This document shows positions 55,773-63,542 of a DNA stretch of 64,000 bases, one piece after another (the first letter of the stretch is position 1; each line of letters opens with the position of its first letter). The translations under genes and the position numbers were made by a program. Source of the stretch: Rhodomicrobium sp963817705 (GTDB lineage Bacteria; Pseudomonadota; Alphaproteobacteria; Rhizobiales; Rhodomicrobiaceae); the NCBI GenBank assembly GCA_963817705.1, contig CAWFPF010000003.1, forward strand, positions 62,001 through 126,000, written 5' to 3'. The notes under the pieces were generated by a model, which did no database searches, was not told the DNA's origin, and saw nothing but the letters and a program-made list of their open reading frames with translations.

Positions 55773-56468
55773 CTACTCCTTAAATCGGTAACCGACGCCA
55801 TAGAGCGTTTCTATAACGTCGAAGTTGTTATCGACCACTTTGAACTTCTTGCGAAGCCTTTTAATGTGGCTATCGATGGTGCGGTCGTCGACATAAACCT
55901 GATCGTCATAGGCCGCATCCATAAGAGCGTCGCGGCTCTTGACCACGCCGGGGCGCGCCGCGAGCGCTTGCAAAATCAGGAACTCCGTCACCGTGAGCGT
56001 GACTTGCTTGCTATCCCATATGCAGGTGTGGCGCTCGGGATCGAGCTTCAGCTTGCCGCGCTCGATGATTTTTGCGGCGTCCTCCGTGATGGCCGATGGC
56101 TCCCGAGGCTGGCTGCGCCTCAGGATCGCCCGTACGCGTTCCACAACGAGCCGCTGCGAGAACGGCTTCCGGATAAAATCGTCGGCGCCCATCTTCAGCC
56201 CGAACAGCTCGTCGATCTCATCGTCCTTCGATGTGAGGAAAATGACGGGCATTTCGGTTTTCTGGCGCAGGCGGCGGAGAAGCTCCATGCCATCCATGCG
56301 CGGCATCTTGATGTCGAGAATCGCAAGGTCCGGCGGGTCCGTTGTAATGCCGTCGAACGCGGAAACGCCGTCCGTGTAAGCCAGGATTTTGTATCCCTCG
56401 GCCTCGAGCAGCATGCGCAAGGAAGTCAGGATATTGCGGTCATCGTCGACAAGAGCGATCGTTGGCAT
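55773..56468 (-). CDS. chvI: Response regulator ChvI
   Basis: A 231-residue OmpR-type regulator. Acidic pocket VDDDRN, phosphorylated Asp in LAILDIKMPRMDG, Lys in IRKPFSQR; the winged helix has DDRTIDSHIKRLRKKF (cited in part). The sequence is typical of ChvI. It works with ChvG, nine bases downstream, to control envelope, exopolysaccharide and acid-response genes. Confidence 0.95.
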   Translation of the reverse strand: MPTIALVDDDRNILTSLRMLLEAEGYKILAYTDGVSAFDGITTDPPDLAILDIKMPRMDGMELLRRLRQKTEMPVIFLTSKDDEIDELFGLKMGADDFIRKPFSQRLVVERVRAILRRSQPREPSAITEDAAKIIERGKLKLDPERHTCIWDSKQVTLTVTEFLILQALAARPGVVKSRDALMDAAYDDQVYVDDRTIDSHIKRLRKKFKVVDNNFDVIETLYGVGYRFKE

Positions 56469-56754
56469 CAGGGATCCAGCTTCTTTCTGGTTAAGGGAAG
56501 CGCTTCTGTTGCAGATTTACCTCTACACAGAAAAATTAGAGTTGCGCAAGCCGGGCCTCTGGAAAACCTTAAGACAAATGTGGGCGAACTTATTACCAAA
56601 AGTTAGTGAGAAGCAAATCGTGCAGGTCGTTGCAGCGCAGCGGCGTCGCCGCAAACCTTTACCACGCAATGGCTTAGCTTAAACACAGGGGGGGCGGACC
56701 TTCGCCCAGCCGCCGCTCTGGGGCTGCGCAATAATTCGTCACGGCCGGCGTCTC

Positions 56755-57129
56755 TCAGGCCGCTTCGCAGGTCTCCGCGCGCAGCTCGACGACCCGGTTG
56801 CGCGAGTCGACGAAGACCACATTCGGCTTATGCGCGAGCGCTTCCTCGCGGGTGAGATAGGCGAATGAGGCGAGGATCACGAGATCGCCCGGCTTGTTCA
56901 GATGCGCGGCCGCGCCGTTGATCGAGACGATGCCCGATCCGCGCGGCGCTTCGAGTGCATAGGTGGTGAGACGCGTCCCCTGCGTAACGTTCCAGATATC
57001 GACGGCCTCGTGCGGCAGGATATCTGTGGCGTCGAGCAGATTGCGGTCGATGGCGACCGAACCCTCGTAATCGACATCGGCATGTGTCACCGTCGCACGG
57101 TGAATCTTGGCCTTGAGCATGCGCAGCAT
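56755..57129 (-). CDS. panD: Aspartate 1-decarboxylase proenzyme
   Basis: A 124-residue PanD. The self-cleavage site is Gly23-Ser24 in YEGSVAID; the new N-terminal Ser becomes the pyruvoyl cofactor. LKAKIHRATVTHADVDYEGS (cited in part) and NGAAAHLNKPGD are typical. It makes beta-alanine for pantothenate. ATG 57129 sits after AGGAGACC. Confidence 0.95.
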   Translation of the reverse strand: MLRMLKAKIHRATVTHADVDYEGSVAIDRNLLDATDILPHEAVDIWNVTQGTRLTTYALEAPRGSGIVSINGAAAHLNKPGDLVILASFAYLTREEALAHKPNVVFVDSRNRVVELRAETCEAA

Positions 57130-57273
57130 CTTGGTCTCCTGAAGGTGCATCCTGGAATACGAGATGCTTCGCCCCCGCTGGGAAAATTTGCGATGATGTA
57201 GTACAGAGCGGCGGCTAAGGGAATAGGGCGTTTGGACAAATACGCGCGCACGTATTAGCCGCGCCGACGAACT

Positions 57274-57885
57274 CTAACGGGTTTTTTGACTATTGATCAC
57301 GAGATAATAGGTGCAGGGGCCGATCCCGAAATTCGTAAATTCGTGCGGAATGTGAGCCTGAAAATAGATCGCGTCGCCTTCGTTCAGCTCATAAGCCGTG
57401 CCGCCGAGCGTGGCGCGAAGCCGCCCTTGCAGCACATGGATATATTCCTCGACGCCGCGCTTGTGGGGAACGAACTCGCCGGTGGAGGCGCCAGCAGGCA
57501 GCACGTTCATCACCCAGTCGATCCCGCGCGCGGGCAGGATGGGAGCGAGGCAGCGCCTTGTGTGGCCGCTTTCAGGGTCGGTGAGGATGGGCTGTTTTTC
57601 GAGGGGCTGGAAAATCACCTCGCTGTCCTGCTCCGGGGCCATCAGTTCGGAGAACGTGACCCCGAGCGCCTCGGCGATGCGGCCAAGCACCGTCGTGGAC
57701 GGCGTGGCCTGCCGGCGCTCGATTTTCGAGATCATGGACTTACTGACGCCGGACAGGCGGCTCACAGCCTCGATCGAGTAGTCCTTGCTCTTGCGGATCT
57801 CGCGCAGTCTCTCGCCGAGTTCGTCCAGCTTGGACGAAGGGCGCAGCAGGGCAACGGCGGTCTCCGATGCATGCATCCCGCTCAC
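57274..57885 (-). CDS. XRE-family regulator with a C-terminal cupin domain
   Basis: A 203-residue regulator: helix-turn-helix at about 20-75 (LREIRKSKDYSIEAVSRLSGVSKSMISKIE, cited in part) and a cupin at about 120-200 with the ring GVEEYIHVLQGRL and GDAIYFQAHIPHEF. Such proteins usually repress genes for amino acid, polyamine or aldehyde metabolism with a small ligand in the cupin. Translation begins at GTG 57885, overlapping the DJ-1 gene stop by four bases; ATG 57876 is also possible. Confidence 0.88.
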   Translation of the reverse strand: MSGMHASETAVALLRPSSKLDELGERLREIRKSKDYSIEAVSRLSGVSKSMISKIERRQATPSTTVLGRIAEALGVTFSELMAPEQDSEVIFQPLEKQPILTDPESGHTRRCLAPILPARGIDWVMNVLPAGASTGEFVPHKRGVEEYIHVLQGRLRATLGGTAYELNEGDAIYFQAHIPHEFTNFGIGPCTYYLVINSQKTR

Positions 57886-58511
57886 CCGAGGCCGAGCGGC
57901 GGCAGAGCGGCAGCATTGGCCTCAAACGCGCGCTGATATTCGAGGATACGCGCTGTTTCGTGCATAACGCCCAGGCCATGGAGCTTGCGAATGAGATAGA
58001 GTACGCCGTCGATGCCAAGCGAAACGCCGCCGCTGGTTAGAACGCCGCCCGACAACACGGCCGCGGCTCTCTCCGGCTTGATTGCGGGATAGGTCTCGGC
58101 GAGGACCGTGAGCGGCGGTCTTTCCCCGCCATAAACTTCCGCCTTGGTCGTCGCGGCACGGCCGTCGAGGCAGCCGGCGGCCGCCAGGATCATGGCGCCG
58201 GTGCAGATGGCAGCCAGCGCGGCATTCGCGGGCACGGCCTTGAGAAACGCGAGCGTTGCGGGATCCGCAGCCGCGGCCGGCCATCCAGGGCCGCCTGTCA
58301 CGACCAGGGCATCGAAGGGCGGGCAGTCGTCATAGGCATAATCGGCGATCACCTGCAGGCCGTTCGCGCAGCAGACCGGACCGGAACTCCGCGCGACCCC
58401 GAACGCCCGGATGGATGGTTCGACGCGCTTCGCCATCGAGAGCACGCCGAAAGTCGCGCCGAGATCGATAGGCTCCACGCCATCGTAGATGAGAATTGCG
58501 TATTCCGTCAT
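57882..58511 (-). CDS. DJ-1/PfpI-family protein
   Basis: A 209-residue class I glutamine amidotransferase-like protein of the DJ-1/PfpI superfamily. The nucleophile elbow Cys is in ICTGAMILAAAG, and the His region in TSGGVSLGIDGVLYLI. It could be a cysteine-dependent hydratase, deglycase-like protein or regulator subunit; no HTH is attached. It is upstream of and translationally coupled with the XRE-cupin gene. Confidence 0.85.
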   Translation of the reverse strand: MTEYAILIYDGVEPIDLGATFGVLSMAKRVEPSIRAFGVARSSGPVCCANGLQVIADYAYDDCPPFDALVVTGGPGWPAAAADPATLAFLKAVPANAALAAICTGAMILAAAGCLDGRAATTKAEVYGGERPPLTVLAETYPAIKPERAAAVLSGGVLTSGGVSLGIDGVLYLIRKLHGLGVMHETARILEYQRAFEANAAALPPLGLG

Positions 58512-58631
58512 GGCGTTGCACGTCCTGTGGGCGAAAACCGGTCTCAAAAGCGCCAATGCTCAAAAAATAGGCGGCGAGGCGGACAAAGTGGGAACTCCTG
58601 TTGTCAAAAGAGTTTATCTTCTTCTGCGGAA

Positions 58632-58663
58632 ACTCATCCTTCGAGACGCCGCTGTGCGGCTCC
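58632..58663. repeat. Intergenic repeat, family C (partial)
   Basis: CTCATCCTTCGAGACGCCGC, then GCGGCTCC: half of the element also seen at 44475-44518. Confidence 0.55.
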
Positions 58664-58774
58664 CCACGATGACGCGGAGGAAGACGCCGCTCTCGCATGA
58701 AAGAAGGCCGCAGCTCCAAAGCCAGGAGCCTCCCCTTACGTGAGTAAGCTGCCGCTTCGAGAGCCAGGAGCCTG

Positions 58775-58817
58775 CCTCATGGTGAGGAGGCCGCAGGCCG
58801 TCTCGGAACCATGAGGG
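58775..58817. repeat. Intergenic repeat, family C
   Basis: CCTCATGGTGAGGAGGCCGC, then GGCCGTCTCGGAACCATGAGG: inverted ends (CCTCATGG and CCATGAGG) around a small GGCC stem. Confidence 0.65.
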
Positions 58818-58863
58818 GAGGCTCTTCCATGATACAGAGACCGAGTCTAGGGTTACTTCAATG

Positions 58864-58880
58864 TTGGCACAGCGATTGCA
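58864..58880 (+). promoter_or_regulatory. Sigma-54 (RpoN) promoter of the MHS transporter
   Basis: TTGGCACAGCGATTGCA: the -24 GG and -12 GC pairs are exactly 10 bases apart and the flanks match TGGCAC-N5-TTGCA. Transcription would start near 58891, giving a leader of about 30 bases before ATG 58921, with AAAGGAA as ribosome site. Confidence 0.82.
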
Positions 58881-58920
58881 CGCCGTATAGTGGAAAATGT
58901 TTCATAAAGGAAACACACTT

Positions 58921-60237
58921 ATGTCCACACAAGCGGCGGCCACAACCGGAACGGATGTGCTGAGCGAGAACGCCTTGAGACCTGCTCTGTGGGCGAGCGT
59001 TCTCGGGACCATGGTCGAATGGTACGACTTCCTCATCTACGGCACTGCTGCCGCGCTTGTGTTTAACAAGCTCTTCTTCCCGAACTTCGAGCCGTTGGCG
59101 GGGACGCTGGCCTCCTTCGCCACCTATGCCGTCGGTTTCGCGGCCCGCCCGCTCGGCGGCGTGATCTTCGGCCATTTCGGCGACAGGATTGGCCGGAAAG
59201 CCATCCTGATCGTAACACTCATGGTCATGGGGCTCGGCACTTTTGCGATCGGCTGCCTCCCGACTTACGCCGATATCGGCATTTGGGCGCCAATTTCGCT
59301 CGTCACCCTCCGGCTCTTGCAGGGGATCGGCATTGGCGGCGAATGGGGCGGCGCGGTTCTGATGGTGGTCGAGAACGCGCCCAACGGAAAGCGCGGCTTT
59401 TATGGCAGCCTCGTCCAGGTGGGTTTCCCGCTCGGCATCGCGGCGTCTACGGGGGTTTTCCTTCTCCTGTCCCAAATGCCGGAAGCACAGTTTTTATCCT
59501 GGGGCTGGAGGCTGCCATTCCTCCTCAGCAGCATCCTCGTCGCGGTCGGTATTTTCATCCGGCTTCGCCTGACCGAGACGGTCGCCTTCAAACGGGTGAA
59601 GGCCGAGGGCAAAGTCTCCAGGGCGCCGGTGATGGAGGTGATCAAGCAGAATCCGCGCCCGTTCCTCATCGCGATTGGCATGAAAATATCCGAAGTGGCC
59701 TGGGTTTACGTGCTGATCGTCTTCAGCGTGTTCTATTGCACGACAAAGCTTGGCCTGCCGAAATCCTTGATCCTGAATGGCATCGTGGCAGGCGCGCTTC
59801 TCGAACTCATCACAATCCCGCTGTTCGGAGCGCTCTCGGATCGCTTCGGCCGCAAAGCGCTTTATTATTTCGGCATCGCTGCCTCGCTCGCGGCCGCTTT
59901 CCCCGTGTTCTGGCTGCTCGACACGAAAGATCCCACCACGATTATCTGGACCATTGCGATTGCGCTGAGTCTGACGCATGGCACCATGTTCGGTCCACAG
60001 GCCGCTTACATGACCGAGCTTTTCGGAACGCATGTGCGCTACAGCGGGGCGTCGCTCGGCTGTCAGATCGCGGCGGCGATATCCGGCGGGTTCGCGCCCA
60101 TGATTGCCACGGGTCTGCTTGCCGCGACTGGCAGCACAGCCGCGATCTCGGTTTATTTGATCCTGCTGGGACTTATCACCCTGATCGCGGTCGCCGCTTC
60201 GCGCGAAACGGCGTCGTTGGACATCACCCTGAATTGA
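58921..60237 (+). CDS. MFS transporter, metabolite:H+ symporter (MHS) family
   Basis: A 438-residue, 12-helix transporter of the MHS group (ShiA, ProP, KgtP type). Diagnostic parts: GTMVEWYDFLIYGTAAALVF near the start, GGVIFGHFGDRIGRKAIL (2-3 loop) and LRLLQGIGIGGEWGGAVLMV. It should take up an organic acid or osmolyte with protons. The ATG is 8 bases after AAAGGAA and 41 bases after a sigma-54 promoter, so expression likely follows nitrogen or carbon-acid signals through an enhancer-binding protein. Confidence 0.9.
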   Translation: MSTQAAATTGTDVLSENALRPALWASVLGTMVEWYDFLIYGTAAALVFNKLFFPNFEPLAGTLASFATYAVGFAARPLGGVIFGHFGDRIGRKAILIVTLMVMGLGTFAIGCLPTYADIGIWAPISLVTLRLLQGIGIGGEWGGAVLMVVENAPNGKRGFYGSLVQVGFPLGIAASTGVFLLLSQMPEAQFLSWGWRLPFLLSSILVAVGIFIRLRLTETVAFKRVKAEGKVSRAPVMEVIKQNPRPFLIAIGMKISEVAWVYVLIVFSVFYCTTKLGLPKSLILNGIVAGALLELITIPLFGALSDRFGRKALYYFGIAASLAAAFPVFWLLDTKDPTTIIWTIAIALSLTHGTMFGPQAAYMTELFGTHVRYSGASLGCQIAAAISGGFAPMIATGLLAATGSTAAISVYLILLGLITLIAVAASRETASLDITLN

Positions 60238-60269
60238 GCTGGAATGACTTTACTCCGAATCGCCCGCCG

Positions 60270-60349
60270 GTCATGGCCGCACTCGATGCGGCCATCCAGG
60301 GGATGAGGCAGAGCCTCTGTTCTGGATGGCGAGGCCGAAGGCCGGCCAA
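60270..60349. repeat. Palindromic intergenic repeat, family A (two hairpins)
   Basis: GTCATGGCCGCA, loop, TGCGGCCATCC, then about 25 bases and TCTGGATGGCGAGGCCGAAG with GGCCGGCC: a degenerate copy of the element at 13298-13401. Confidence 0.65.
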
Positions 60350-60485
60350 CGGCGCATGAGGAGGCGGTAAGGGAGCTTTTGCCACGGTTTGCGACTCACA
60401 CAAAGGGTCTGGCCAAACCATGAGGATGAGCTGTTTGACCACTATAGTACACTAATTTAGCATATCGGATTTACGGGAGTGAGCC

Positions 60486-60974
60486 GTGCCCTGGTCGGGG
60501 ACCTTGGAATACATCCATATCGCGCCAGCCGCCTCCTACGAGATGGAGGAACTCAAGGAGGCGCGCCTCATCGCGGGGCGCGGCATCGAAGGCGACCGCT
60601 ATTTCAGCGGTACCGGCACCTACTCGCCGAAGCCCGATGTCCGCGAGGTAACGCTGATCGAGATGGAGGCGCTGGATGCACTCGCCCGCAACGATCCGCC
60701 GCTGCAGGAGAAGCCCATCGTCCTGGCTCCGATCGATCACCGGCGTAACTTCAGCACACGCGGCGTTCCGCTCAATCATCTCGTGGGCAAGCGCTTCCGG
60801 GTCGGCGAAACGATCCTCAAGGGCGGGCGGCTGAATTTTCCTTGCAAGTATCTCGAAGAACTCCTGGGTCTTCCCGTTTACCTGCCCCTCTATAACCGTT
60901 CGGGACTGAACTGCTGGATCGTGCAGGGTGGTATCGTCCGCCAGGGCGATAGGATTGAGCCACTCGACCCATGA
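60486..60974 (+). CDS. MOSC-domain protein
   Basis: A 162-residue MOSC domain (Moco sulfurase C-terminal fold) without other domains: EARLIAGRGIEGDRYFSG near the start, RRNFSTRGVPLNHLVGKRFRVGE (cited in part) and a conserved Cys in LNFPCKYLEELLG. MOSC proteins bind molybdenum cofactor and reduce N-hydroxylated compounds or move sulfur. Start is GTG 60486 after GGGAG. The stop overlaps the downstream reductase gene by four bases, so the two likely form one enzyme system. Confidence 0.87.
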   Translation: MPWSGTLEYIHIAPAASYEMEELKEARLIAGRGIEGDRYFSGTGTYSPKPDVREVTLIEMEALDALARNDPPLQEKPIVLAPIDHRRNFSTRGVPLNHLVGKRFRVGETILKGGRLNFPCKYLEELLGLPVYLPLYNRSGLNCWIVQGGIVRQGDRIEPLDP

Positions 60975-61918
60975 CCGCGCGGATCATCATGAAAATGCGG
61001 GTGCAGAGCGCCCGAGACGAGCCGGGTGGCGTTCGAGTCCTAAGCCTGAACCACCCTTTAAGGGACATGCTGCCGGAATGGACTCCCGGCGCGCATGTCG
61101 ATCTTCGCCTGCCCGATGGCAAAATCCGCCAATATTCCCTGTGCGGCGATCCCGATGACCGCACCCAGTATCGCATCGCGGTGAAGCTGGAAGAAAAGGG
61201 CCGCGGCGGCTCGAAATGGGTGCATGAAACCCTCCACGCAGGCGCCGAGGCTCATGTGTCCGCGCCCCGCTGCAATTTCGCGCTGAGCAGCCGCGCGAAG
61301 CGGCATGTCTTCATTGCGGGCGGCATAGGCATTACGCCCTTTCTGGCGATGGCGCGGGCTGCGCGGAAACTCGGCACGCCGTTCAAATTGGCCTATTGTT
61401 CGAGCCTTGCCACGCCGCCCTTTTTTGCGGAATTGCGGGCGCTCTGCGGAGACGATGTCACGTTCTATCGCGCAAGCGGTGCGGAGCGCCGCCGGTTCGA
61501 TGCCTCATCCGATTTACCGGATCGGGCAGAGGGCACCCACCTTTATTGCTGCGGCCCTCTTCGTCTCACCGAAGCCGTACGCGCCGCGACCGCGCAATGG
61601 GCACAGGATCAGGTTCATTTCGAGGTCTTCCAGCCGTCGCTTGACGAAAATTTCAAGCCCGAGCTCTTCGACATCGAGATCGCGTCGAGCGGCCGGACGC
61701 TGCGCGTCCCAGCCAACAAGTCTGCGCTTGAGGTGCTGAGAGAGGACGGTTTCATCATCCCCTCCTCTTGCGAGCTTGGGGTCTGCGGAAGCTGCGAATG
61801 CGGCTATCGGGACGGCGTCGTCATCCACCGCGACTCCGTACTTCCCGTTGGCGCCCGGCAGGATCGCATGATGCTCTGCGTTTCCCGCGCCCGCGTGAAA
61901 GTCACCCTCGACCTATAA
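60971..61918 (+). CDS. Phthalate dioxygenase reductase-like oxidoreductase (PDR family)
   Basis: A 315-residue reductase with FMN-binding beta barrel (IRQYSLCGDP), NAD-binding domain (IAGGIGITPFLAMARAA) and a C-terminal plant-type [2Fe-2S] domain with Cys in SSCELGVCGSCECG and a last Cys in MMLCVS. Typical of VanB/PDR reductases that feed electrons to Rieske oxygenases. No oxygenase is near; the partner here is probably the MOSC protein. ATG overlaps the MOSC stop. Confidence 0.9.
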   Translation: MTARIIMKMRVQSARDEPGGVRVLSLNHPLRDMLPEWTPGAHVDLRLPDGKIRQYSLCGDPDDRTQYRIAVKLEEKGRGGSKWVHETLHAGAEAHVSAPRCNFALSSRAKRHVFIAGGIGITPFLAMARAARKLGTPFKLAYCSSLATPPFFAELRALCGDDVTFYRASGAERRRFDASSDLPDRAEGTHLYCCGPLRLTEAVRAATAQWAQDQVHFEVFQPSLDENFKPELFDIEIASSGRTLRVPANKSALEVLREDGFIIPSSCELGVCGSCECGYRDGVVIHRDSVLPVGARQDRMMLCVSRARVKVTLDL

Positions 61919-61920
61919 GC

Positions 61921-63450
61921 CTACCGGATCAGCATCGGGAAGGTGACCGCAATGGCCCAGGCGAAGGCGGCCGCGCTGGCGATGCCCCCGGCGAGCGGAT
62001 GCTGGGTTTGGTGGTCCGCCCATTTGCTGAACAAGCCGTAGACGATGAAGAAGAGCAAAATGATCGGGATAATCAGGATGAGAAAGAACAGCTTTTTGAA
62101 GTTCAGCGCGACCGCGAAGGCGAGCGACAGAAGAAACAGGAACTTGGTGAGGATGTAGCTCCCAGGAGGCGCGTTTTCGCCCCGCGTCAGCCATTCGTCG
62201 GCGAGGAAGAAAGGCAGCGTGCCGGCGAACACCGCCGCGATCAGCGGCAAGCGCTGGGGGATGGGCCAGAACGAGATCACGAAGCGGTCGAGCGGAACGC
62301 CGAAGACGAGAATGTTGTAGCCCGCGAGCAGCGCGGCGGCGAGAGCGAGCTTGCGATGATCCACCCGCGCCAGTGCGGTCTGGAAGGGCTTCTCTTTGCG
62401 CGTGACGAACCAAAGCGCCGCCGCGGTCAAGAGCCCGTAAACGGCGAAATGAACGGTGATGTAGTCACCGAGCAGGATGGGGAGAAAGGCGGTCGGTGCC
62501 TTCCAGAGGATGAGGGGCGTGAGAATCGCCGGGACCACAGCCACGGGCAAAAGCTTCCGCCAAGGCAGCGCCGCCCCGAGGGGCACTTCCGACACGCGCG
62601 GCAGAAGCTTCGACAGCGGCCAGCCCAGAAGCGTGATCCCGAGGAACAAAAGGCCGAGCGCCGGCCCGCGCCCATCGAGATAGCTTTCGCCGCTCCGCCC
62701 AAAGACAGCATTCAGCCAGTCGCGCGCTTCCGCCATGCTCTGAACGCTGTAGAGCACGCTGGCGTGCTCGACCCCGCCAGAAAGAGAAAAGCGCCGGGCC
62801 GTTCCGTCAGCAATGGAGCCATAAGTGACGCGCGGCTGGGGTTCCTCGCCCGAGACCATCTTGACCACACGGCGCGCCTCGTCCTGCAGGGCGCCGAACT
62901 CCAGGCCGCCCACGATCACGTCCAGATCGCGCGGGCTCGTGGGTGTGACCACCGGCGAGAACATCGAAACGGCGACCGTAGCGGCCACATCGGGATGCGC
63001 CTGCGCGTAGCGGACTACGATATCGCTGGCCATGGAATGTCCCAGGATCGCGACGCGGCCATCCGTGCCGGGCAGAGCGCGCGCGAATTCGCCGACGCGG
63101 TCCAGCTCTGCAAGCAGCGCCCGTGTCGCACCATGCGTTTCGGTGATGCTGCCGCTGAGGGGTTGGGGGTTGCGGCCGTGCCCCAGGCAGTCGAAGGTCA
63201 CAGCGATATATCCGGCGTGGGCAAGCGTCACCGCGAAGGGCTGCATGAGCTGCTGCGAGCCCGCGAAGCCGTGGGCGATGATCACCACAGGCGCGGGCCC
63301 GCTCCCTTCTAGCCGGAACACCGTCACGGGTGTTTCGCCGGCGTAAGTGCGGCTCACGGAAAGGCCGGACTTTGCGGCGGAAAGCTGCGCCAATCCCGCC
63401 GCGATGCAAAGAAGAGCCAGGGCGGCGGCGAGGATGCGTACCGGTTTCAT
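61921..63450 (-). CDS. Alpha/beta hydrolase with a multi-pass membrane domain
   Basis: A 509-residue protein: N-terminal helix (about 5-22), an extracytoplasmic alpha/beta hydrolase domain (VVIIAHGFAGSQQLMQPFA, nucleophile Ser in ILGHSMASD) to about residue 255, then about eight to nine membrane helices to the C-terminus (VAVVPAILTPLILW, FLFLLSLAFAVAL, ILIIPIILLFFIVYG). The fusion is unusual. It might be an acyl or peptide hydrolase at the membrane. ATG 63450 is convergent with the reductase gene. Confidence 0.8.
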   Translation of the reverse strand: MKPVRILAAALALLCIAAGLAQLSAAKSGLSVSRTYAGETPVTVFRLEGSGPAPVVIIAHGFAGSQQLMQPFAVTLAHAGYIAVTFDCLGHGRNPQPLSGSITETHGATRALLAELDRVGEFARALPGTDGRVAILGHSMASDIVVRYAQAHPDVAATVAVSMFSPVVTPTSPRDLDVIVGGLEFGALQDEARRVVKMVSGEEPQPRVTYGSIADGTARRFSLSGGVEHASVLYSVQSMAEARDWLNAVFGRSGESYLDGRGPALGLLFLGITLLGWPLSKLLPRVSEVPLGAALPWRKLLPVAVVPAILTPLILWKAPTAFLPILLGDYITVHFAVYGLLTAAALWFVTRKEKPFQTALARVDHRKLALAAALLAGYNILVFGVPLDRFVISFWPIPQRLPLIAAVFAGTLPFFLADEWLTRGENAPPGSYILTKFLFLLSLAFAVALNFKKLFFLILIIPIILLFFIVYGLFSKWADHQTQHPLAGGIASAAAFAWAIAVTFPMLIR

Positions 63451-63542
63451 GGAGGCGCTGGGGTGAAGGGCTATTTCCGAATGGCGGGATAGGCTGTAGA
63501 CTAGCGATAGCACGCCCCCATCCCCCGAAGGAAGCAAAAGCC

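Larger units (their letters stand above)
58512..58920. other. Intergenic region with repeats and a sigma-54 promoter
   Basis: About 400 bases. It holds family C repeats at 58632-58663 and 58775-58817, imperfect direct repeats of GAGCCAGGAGCCTGCC type near 58720-58780, and the promoter at 58864-58880. No gene supported. Confidence 0.5.

Noticed and set aside
61768..63312. A 514-codon plus-strand frame opposite the alpha/beta hydrolase.
   Set aside because: Shadow; its first part overlaps the end of the reductase gene in another frame and nothing in it looks conserved.
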